Positions 56,887 through 64,000 of a stretch of 64,000 nucleotides of DNA are shown here, one piece after another. A program made the position numbers and the translations under genes. How positions within the stretch are numbered: the stretch's first letter is position 1; each line of letters opens with the position of its first letter. The notes below the pieces were generated by a model. The model saw only the letters and a list, made by a program, of their open reading frames with translations. It had not been told where the DNA came from and did no database searches. The stretch comes from Anniella stebbinsi (Eukaryota > Chordata > Lepidosauria > Squamata > Anniellidae): assembly GCA_029215795.1 (NCBI GenBank), contig JARDYH010000006.1:27605501-27669500 (forward strand). Direction: 5' to 3'.

Positions 56887-58675
56887 TAGGGTGACCATAT
56901 GGAAAGGAGGACAGGGGTCCTGTATCTTTAAGAGTTGTATTGAAAAGGGAATTTCAGCAGGTGTCATTTGTATGCATGCAGCACCTGGTGAAATTCCCTC
57001 TTTATCACAACAGTTAAAGCTGCAGTAGCCCTGCCCTCTTTTGTATCTTGTCAAGAGAACAGCACTCCTGCAGCTTTAACTGTTGTGATGAAGAGGAAAT
57101 TTCACCGGGTGCTACATGCATACAAAAAGAAAGTGTAAATTCACGCCTGAGTTAAAGGCCAAATCTCCCAGCTTCAAGTATAGTCGAGATGAGAGCAAGG
57201 TTGAGTGCACCATTTGCAAGCCTGGGACATTTGTGTCTGTCGTACATAAAGGTGCTTTGGATTTACAGAATCATATTCAGTCAGAGAAGCACAAGAAGGC
57301 TGTTTGAGGAGAGAGCTCTTCCACCAAAGTGACTTATTTCTTTCTGGGACCAAGAAGCAAATCTGTGGATGTGATCTCTGCGGCAGAGGGTACGGTGGCC
57401 TTCCACACTGTGATGCATCACAGCACCTTTAGATCAATGGATTGCACCTCTGGATTGTTCAAGACACTATTTTCTAACTCAGATGTAGCCTGGAAGTTCG
57501 CAAGTACTTGCACCAAGACAGAAGCGATTGTGAACTCTGTGCTTGCACCGCAATCTGTGGAAAGAGCCCTGCAAGCAATAGGGTTGCTCTTAAAAGGCTC
57601 TGTGTGGCATGCCAGCCTCTCAGGGCTCAGCTACAGCCATCTCTGAGTTGTGTCTTCAGACTAACTCTGTCTCTAAGAGATATGCCAGCCAGCCCAAGCC
57701 ACAAATCTATTTTTCTCTGACACACACTTCAAACGTTCTGCATTGCATGCCAGCAGTGCACACAGAGCCTCACTCACAAGTTAACAAAGTAAAATGGAAG
57801 GGAAGGGGTAGTAAAGCAAAGCAACAACATACCAGGTTCCAACATCCACAACAACAGGGCATCTGCAAAGATGAGAGCCTCTCTCTCGACTGGCACCTCA
57901 CTGTTGGTCATGAGAGTTTTTCTCTAAGGATGACCCTTCATCGCCCATGATGTGGAACCCTGAGAAAAAGGCTTATGGCCTGTTCTGTTTTGCCCTGTGG
58001 GCTGCTTCAACTGACTTCTCCTTTCCCACATTTTGATCTGTGGATGCCTCACCTCTGCTGAGCTCCAGGTGCCCAACTGCCCACCAAATCTCCATCAGGA
58101 AAGGTGCCATGCTCGCCCAGCATTTCTTAGCTAAAAACCTGAGATCCCCTTGATGCCAGGAGCTGAAACTGCTCAAGGTGCAATACCACAAAGAGGAGGT
58201 TTGACAACCTGAGTTTGAAGGGTATGGCTCCACTGTTTTTTTAAAAATAATAATTTTAAAACTTCAAACTTTAAAAAAATTGCTCAAAATCAACAGTTGA
58301 ACAGATCTGCTTGAAACTTGGCATGGCTAAAGCCCTGCTCAAGAGCTATCATGGTGCCAAGTTTAATCTCTTTATCTTTAAAAATGATGTTTTTTAAAAA
58401 AATAATTTTAAAATTTCAAATTTTTAAAAATTCCTAAAAATCAACAGATGAACAGATCTGCTTGAAATGTGTCATGGCTGAAGCCCTACTTAGGAGGTAT
58501 CGTGCCAAGTTTCATCTCTTTTTCTTTAAAAAATGACAGAGCCATATGCATTTTTAAATTCCAATTAACTATAAAGTATAGCTGTCCTTTGGGTGGTGGG
58601 AGGATGGGAAAAATCCAGATTTTTCTTCAAATTTTATAATCCCCCCCTGGTTTTTCCTGACATATGATCACCCTA
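56887..58675 (+). mobile_element. Decayed hAT-like element carrying a zinc-finger ORF
   Basis: It begins TAGGGTGACCATATGG, the start of the palindromic MITEs, and ends CATATGATCACCCTA. Between them lies a transposon-derived frame (57116 onward) and tandem AT-rich blocks (58260-58550). The flanks do not show a matching 8-bp duplication, so the ends may be chimeric. Possible relative of the source of the MITE family. Confidence 0.6.
57116..57646 (+). pseudogene. hAT-type transposase N-terminal fragment (zinc finger)
   Basis: The frame starts MHTKRKCKFTPELKAKSPSF and includes ECTICKPGT followed by DLQNHIQSEKHKKAV, a C2-H2 finger (C-x2-C ... H-x5-H), then a stop at 57305. The same protein continues in another frame (GESSSTKVTYFFLGPRSKS, AFHTVMHHSTFRS, TKTEAIVNSVLAPQSVE). 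This order is typical of the N-terminal half of a BED-like-finger protein family encoded by fish and reptile hAT-type transposons. The catalytic hAT domain is missing. It is a broken copy, not a host gene. Confidence 0.7.
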
Positions 58676-59197
58676 GCTGCTTCAACTCATTGAAATCCAA
58701 GGGTTTAAGTGAGCCTGTGCATTAGTTTATTGCCAGCATTTTTATCTCTCTGAATCTCAATCAGATAGACACAGCTGCTAAAGGACATCATGTTCTTGTT
58801 CCATTTTCTGCTGATGCATTTCACTCCTGATACCATGTACATGTTTACCTAGATGTCTCCAGATTGTCTAGGCAAGCATGTTTTCCTGTAAGACTAGTTA
58901 TCTCCATGCATTATCTAAAGTCTTACATTACGAAACACGGCCAGACTCTTATATCTCCTGTTGCAATTATTGCATATACAAAAGAGCACACATGCTCATT
59001 AAAAAGGGGGGCTTTTATTCAGTAGTTCCTGATTATGTGTACAATAAAGAAAGCTTGAATTGTCATTAAGGAAAGCTTGCCAGTGACTTTTAAGTAACAC
59101 TAGGGATTTTTTATACATGTTAAACCATTTGTTTCTTTTTGTCTACATTTGTGCGTGTGTTTGAAAATCTGATACACTATCTGGAAGAAAGACCATC

Positions 59198-59396
59198 TTT
59201 ACTGACTCTGATCTTCAGAATGTTATAGTTATTGTATACACGCATATCAAATAAGCAAACATGCACATATATTCTCTGAACTACATAGCATGCAAATATT
59301 TACACTGCAATCCTATACATACCTGCTCAGAAGTAAGCCTATTTTGTTCAATACTACTAACTCCCAATAAGTAACTGTGTATAGCGGGAATCTGTG
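59198..59396. repeat. Direct duplication, first copy
   Basis: Nearly the same sequence recurs at 60134-60331 (shared GTTATAGTTATTGTATACA-type start, AAATAAGCAAACATGCACAT and CTCCCAATAAGTAACTGTGT). The right half is an old repeat with AATCCTATACATACCTGCTC. Confidence 0.85.
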
Positions 59397-59728
59397 GCTC
59401 TCCAGATGTTGCTGGACTCCAGTTCTTAAAGAACAATGCTAGAGACAATTATTTAATAGTAGAGAACAAAAAAATATGTATGTTTATTCTTAGAACAAAA
59501 AATTGAAACGTTAATAGACAGAATAGGAGTGGAGAGATAAACTAATCATATCAAGACTTCTTGAAGACTTCTTACTGTCATCTGAAAACATAACTGTCAT
59601 TGAGCGAGCAGTTAGAACCAGGAAGCAAGCCTGAGAACTGCATTATGGGACACATTTAGAATCGTCAAGTTAAAGAGATACTAACCAGTCAAAATAAAGA
59701 ACATAGTACAAACATCTCTCTAACTGAC

Positions 59729-60048
59729 TAGGGTAACCAGATAAAATCCAGGTCAGGGCTCATGTAACTTTAACAGTTGTAGAGAAAAGGGAATTTCAGC
59801 CAGTGTCATTTGCATGTAATTAGTTCCTGGTGAAATTCCCTCTTCAACACAATAGTTAAAGGTGCAGGCACTATACTAGAGTGACCATATACAAAAGAAG
59901 GTAGGGCCCCTTCAACTTTAACTGTTGTGATGAAGAGGGAATTTCACCAGGAACTAATTGCATACAAATGACACTGGCTGAAATTCCCTTTTCTCTACAA
60001 CTGTTAAAGTTACACGAGCCCTGACCTGGATTTTATCTGGTCACCCTA
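59729..60048. mobile_element. Palindromic hAT-type MITE, TAGGGTGACC family
   Basis: TAGGGTAACCAGATAAAATC to GATTTTATCTGGTCACCCTA; arms close to those of 6128-6441. No exact 8-bp duplication is visible. Confidence 0.88.
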
Positions 60049-60133
60049 GATTAACTATCTGATTATCTGCTGCACTCCTCCCTTATGACAGGCTGAGTTT
60101 CTTGCACACTCGATGTTGATCACATCTAACACT

Positions 60134-60331
60134 TGACTGACTCTGATAGTCAGAATTTTATAGTTATTGTATACATGCATAACAAATAAGCAAACATGCA
60201 CATATATTCCCTGAATGAGATAGCATGAAAATATTTACACTGCAATCCTATACATACCTGCTCAGAAGTAAGTCTATTTTGTTCAATATTACTAACTCCC
60301 AATAAGTAACTGTGTATAGTGGGAATCTGTA
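60134..60331. repeat. Direct duplication, second copy
   Basis: Second copy of 59198-59396, about 935 bp downstream; the MITE 59729-60048 sits between the copies. Confidence 0.85.
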
Positions 60332-60384
60332 ACAAAACACGAAGAGGCGGTCCTCACACTAAAACAAAAACACACCGTAGTGGA

Positions 60385-60704
60385 TAGGCTGACCATATGA
60401 AAAGGAGGACAGGGCTCATGTAACTTTAACAGTTGTACAGAAACGGGAATTTCAGCCAGTGTCATTTGTATGCAATTCGTACCTGGTGAAATTCCCTCTT
60501 CATTACAACAGTTAAAGCTGCAGGGGCCCTGCCCACTTTTGTATCTGGTCACTCGAGTATAGTGCATGCAACTTTAATTGTTGTGATGAAGAGAGAATTT
60601 CGCCAGGTACTAATTGCATACAAATGATGCCGGCTGAAATTCCCTTTTCTCTGCAACTGTTAAAGTTACATGAGCCCTGTCCTCCTTTTCAGATGGTCAG
60701 CCTA
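60385..60704. mobile_element. Palindromic hAT-type MITE, TAGGGTGACC family
   Basis: 320 bp, TAGGCTGACCATATG to CAGATGGTCAGCCTA, with a perfect 8-bp duplication GTAGTGGA (60377-60384, 60705-60712). Confidence 0.94.
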
Positions 60705-61937
60705 GTAGTGGATCCACAAATACGAGTCCGGACGTGTTTAACTACTGTGTTGTGCTATATCACAAAATACTGCAATCATGTATGAAATTCATTGCATATC
60801 ATAAAAACATTCTTGCATACTATAAGGACATTTTTTGAATTCAACCCTGGATATTAAACATCTCTGGATATTAAACTTCCCAGTTCAACTATAGTGTTGT
60901 CACTTCCGTCTCCTTAACTCAAGCAGCCTGCAAAACAAAAATGAAAGAAGAAGAGTCCAGGAATTAACCCTGTACTACACCAGTGAACACTTTGAGGACG
61001 GAGGAAGCAGTCACAATGAAACGTAAGTACTGCTCAGTGTGTCCTACCACGTAATGAAACGACTTAAAAAACACGATTTTAAACAGAATATAAGTCATTT
61101 TAAGGGCAATGTGGATAGGCTCTTAGTAGCACAGTTGTCCACATAGACTGTGGTGTCGTTTCACCTGGGACCCTATCACCTGATCTATGTATCTATTGCT
61201 TTTCATGCTGCTAAGTTGCCATTATTACCTGTATGATGCCTCACCCTGTAGAAATAAAAGGTCTAACGCTGGTATTACCAGTCCACTGCTGCCACTTCAT
61301 TTGAATTAATTTACATGTGTTCCAGTTCTATACCACCCACAGCCAAAGCTCTCTGACAATACAAAATACATAATATAGAATCACACACACACATGCACAG
61401 CCATGCATCCTTAGTTAAGGTTCAACAGGGGAAAAAGCATGCTACCATTATAAAGGAATAATGGGGGTTGATTATTCTAATATTCATAACATTGAGATTT
61501 TTTCACCTGAACTTTACGTGCGCCAGAAAGAAATACCCACTTTACATAACCTGAAAATTTCAGGAAGATTGGTTAAAGATTGAGGGAGAAAAGGCAGTTA
61601 ACAGAAGGGGGAAAAACTTGGTCATGCAAAAGTGTTCCTGAAAAAGTATTGGCAACCGTTCGGGCCAGGATGACTGCCACGGGTTAACTGCTGCTGTTTC
61701 TGGACTCCCTTTCTACTCTACTAAGTGGAATGGGTTTTCTTTTTTTAAAATTCGATTTACTTTATAATTTTTTTTTATTGCTAATGAAACCTTATGGAAG
61801 AAGCTCATAACGCGGCACTCAGAATATTGAGGGTGAGGGGAGAGGGGAAGGAGAGAATAACTGTCATCTGGAGTAAAAGCAGCAGCAAACAGCAGCAGCT
61901 GTGAATTTCTGTAACCCCCCCCCCCCTCTGTGTGCAT

Positions 61938-62225
61938 ATCTGGCCACTCTATAAAAGAGGGCAGGGCTCCTGCAGCTTTAACTGCTGTGATGAAGAGAGA
62001 ATTTCACCAGGTGTTGCATGCATACAAATGACACCTGCTGAAATTCCCTTTTCAATACAACTGTTAAAGACACAGGAGCCCTGTCCTCCTTTTCATGTGG
62101 ACACCCTAGCTCCATCACTTCAGGATTTTTCCTTCTGTTGTTCTAGAGTGACCATATGAAAAGGAGGACATGGTACAAAAGAGGGCAGGACTCCTGCAGC
62201 TTTAGCTGTTGCAATATGTTCTGTA
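61938..62225. mobile_element. Partial MITEs of the TAGGGTGACC family
   Basis: A half element (61938-62108) ending GTGGACACCCTA, then a second start AGAGTGACCATATGAAAAGG at 62145 that breaks off near 62220 before an (AT)n array. Confidence 0.7.
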
Positions 62226-62242
62226 TTTCTTGTTGTTAAACA

Positions 62243-62281
<39 letters not shown>
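62243..62281. repeat. (AT)n microsatellite
   Basis: About nineteen AT dinucleotides. Confidence 0.95.
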
Positions 62282-62285
<4 letters not shown>

Positions 62286-62289
62286 CTCT

Positions 62290-63030
62290 ATTTTTCATTT
62301 CAAGTAATAGCATTATAAAACAGAACAGTTTATTTTGGAAAACTTCCGTTGCAACATTAGTATTGCAAATTAGTTTCTTTTGAATAATATTGACTGTAGT
62401 TTTGATATCACTTTTCATTGAATTATGTAGCTTGTTACAAGCAAATATTATACATTGTTTATACATATCATACAGTCAATAAAAAGTATTTACTCCAACT
62501 TTGGAAATATTTTCATTGTTCCGCAGTTGTGTGCAATGCGCATTATATCTATCGTTTAGTTGCAGTTTTACTACACATTTCTCACAGCATTAGTTGGCAT
62601 TCAGGGTAGCCCACTGGTGGCCTGATGCAAGGAATATGAAAGTAAACCTCAGCAGTTCCTCCCTATGGGGGCATCCTGGCATCTGTTTTTAGATTTACTC
62701 TACGTTCTTTTACTCAAGTCTTTCTGGAACTTTTTGGCTTAAGGGGATATTGTTATAATGGACATGTCTTCAAAGGTCTTGCAAATGCAATTTACAAAAC
62801 TGAAAAGCATCTTCAGTACTGAATGGATGCGATTCTTGGTGTCAAAATCCATTTGCTGACTGTAGTATATGAAATATACATAACTATAAGGGCCATATAT
62901 GCACTATGTGCAATAATCTATGATGATTGCATTTGAAGATTGCACTGTTTTCATTACGCAGATTAAATTTAATCAAATTGTTACAGATTTAGAAATTCAA
63001 GATGTATAATGGCCGTGGGTGCATAAAAAC
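62290..63030. other. AT-rich DNA upstream of serpin gene 3
   Basis: No exon or repeat recognised. It probably contains the upstream control region of gene 3. Confidence 0.4.
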
Positions 63031-63035
63031 CTGAC

Positions 63036-63043
63036 TATAAATA
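63036..63043 (+). promoter_or_regulatory. TATA box, serpin gene 3
   Basis: TATAAATA, in GACTATAAATACCAGC. Expected transcription start about 25-32 bp downstream, near 63062-63070, just ahead of a short non-coding exon that ends in a consensus donor. Confidence 0.7.
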
Positions 63044-63065
63044 CCAGCACCTCACAGCAGGAGAA

Positions 63066-63111
63066 CATCGCACTCACCTGGCAGTCTCTGATCATCACTT
63101 TTGAAGTCAAG
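63066..63111 (+). other. Serpin gene 3 non-coding exon 1 (probable)
   Basis: The sequence downstream of the TATA box runs to GAAGTCAAG/GTAAGG, a strong donor at 63112. Clade B serpins typically have a short untranslated first exon, and the next exon here has a good acceptor at 63769-63770. The 5' edge is estimated. Confidence 0.6.
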
Positions 63112-63198
63112 GTAAGGAGTTTTCCATTGGACTACCTTAGATCTCCGTGTGTTTGTCAATGCGCATCATTAGAGAGAATGAAATGTAGTTGCCTTGGG

Positions 63199-63603
63199 CA
63201 GGGCTGTGCAGAGCTGGTAATATGCCCTGGCCAGATGGGAAGTGTGTGCCCCCCCCCCCAATTTCAAACTGCTCATTAAGTATTTTTTTAATCAGTGACA
63301 CTGATTCAGTGCTAAATACATATATGAACTAGAATGATTTATAAAATAAAGGTAATGGGAAGCACTTTTATTCAAGATGTAAGACATCACTTCTTTACAT
63401 TCAGAATTTCATGACGGATGGCTTCTGCGCTGTTTCCGCAAGGCGGGCTCCTTGCTTCTCAATGGACCACTTATGCTACGGAAGCAGTAGCCTAAGCTAG
63501 GGGGGACCTCCTCATCTGAGTGCCTGGGGCCATGACAGTGACCCCTCAAAATTGTGGGGCCCAGGGCCAACTGGCCCCACTGGCCCCTCTCTGCATGGCC
63601 CTG
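63199..63603. mobile_element. Non-autonomous hAT element in serpin gene 3 intron 1
   Basis: CAGGGCTGTGCAGAG to CTCTGCATGGCCCTG, with a perfect 8-bp duplication GCCTTGGG (63191-63198, 63604-63611). Intact relative of 15268-15982. It starts 87 bp downstream of the exon 1 donor. Confidence 0.93.
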
Positions 63604-63787
63604 GCCTTGGGCAGTTCTTCCAAACTGTGGCTATGGGAGTGGGGGGGGGTATTGCAATGCATGCCTGGCTTGCACAAAGGTTTCTTTTCAGACATTTGAA
63701 TAGTAAACCTAGAAACAAAAAAGTATTCTGACAGATCATGAAGTAGTGCATTGCTTTCTTCTTTCCTTAGAGATTTTGAATTTTATC

Positions 63788-63955
63788 ATGGCCACCCTGT
63801 CTGAAATTATTGCTAAATTTGCCACTCAGTTTTACTATAAGTTGGCTAATGAGCACCCATTGGACAACACCTTGTTCTCCCCTGTGAATGTTGACTCTAG
63901 CATTGGGCTGCTTGGGTTGGGATCTGGACTTGAAGAAAGAAATCTGATCGCAAAG
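63788..63955 (+). CDS. Serpin gene 3: clade B serpin, start-codon exon
   Basis: Acceptor CTTTCCTTAG at 63761-63770, 17 bp of 5' UTR, ATG at 63788 with G at +4, and donor AAG/GTGGGT at 63956. The coding part is 168 bp in phase 0, identical in layout to gene 2, including the 17-bp leader. It encodes MATLSEIIAKFATQFYYKLA, then NTLFSPVNVDSSIGLLGLGS and LIAK, matching helix A/B of ovalbumin-type serpins. No signal peptide. The remaining exons lie beyond the right edge, so paralogue identity and inhibitory status cannot be judged. Confidence 0.93.
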
Positions 63956-64000
63956 GTGGGTGTAATCAAGCAGCCGAGAGGCAGCCTTCAACCTAGGTTC

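Noticed and set aside
57973..58233. 86-codon minus-strand frame
   Set aside because: Inside the decayed hAT-like element, antisense to it, with no recognisable domain.

Overview
The window reads as nuclear DNA of a sauropsid, most likely a squamate reptile. Genes are small exons in long introns. The interspersed repeats are CR1 and L2 LINEs, a MIR-like (CORE) SINE, a Ty3/gypsy relic, an L1/Tx1-type relic, and very many non-autonomous DNA transposons of hAT type (8-bp target duplications) and PIF/Harbinger type (3-bp TAA/TTA duplications). Species assignment is inference; no sequence search was run.

The genes belong to a clade B (ovalbumin-type, SERPINB) serpin cluster, all on the + strand. 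Serpin gene 1 (exons 6607-13812) enters from the left; its last five coding exons are present and open, and its reactive-centre loop is highly divergent. Serpin gene 2 (26877-30631) has an ordinary start exon and an interhelical (CD) loop exon. It then appears to splice in phase into an unrelated terminal exon encoding 29 consecutive glutamates and a serine/acid-rich, helical C-terminus, followed by a poly(A) signal. No later serpin exon was found between it and gene 3. Serpin gene 3 begins at the right edge with a TATA box (63036), a non-coding exon 1 and the start-codon exon (63788-63955).

Layout: 1-6600 repeats (CR1, a 1.2 kb hAT, GA-rich DNA, SINE, MITE); 6607-14400 gene 1, with L2 and hAT insertions in its introns; 14870-26700 nested hATs, CR1 and MITEs; 26720-30640 gene 2; 30700-36500 L2, CR1 and MITEs; 37195-39010 and about 51505-54720 a direct duplication; 39616-41051 a hAT-type element made of four palindromic modules; 41800-43320 a gypsy pol relic; 46405-47130 an L1-type endonuclease relic; 48100-62300 further LINEs, MITEs and a decayed hAT-like element with a zinc-finger ORF; 63036 onward gene 3.

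Most worth following up: the serpin/poly-Glu chimera, the altered reactive loop of gene 1, and the palindromic elements whose arms carry divergent perfect splice-donor motifs around CRE-like centres.
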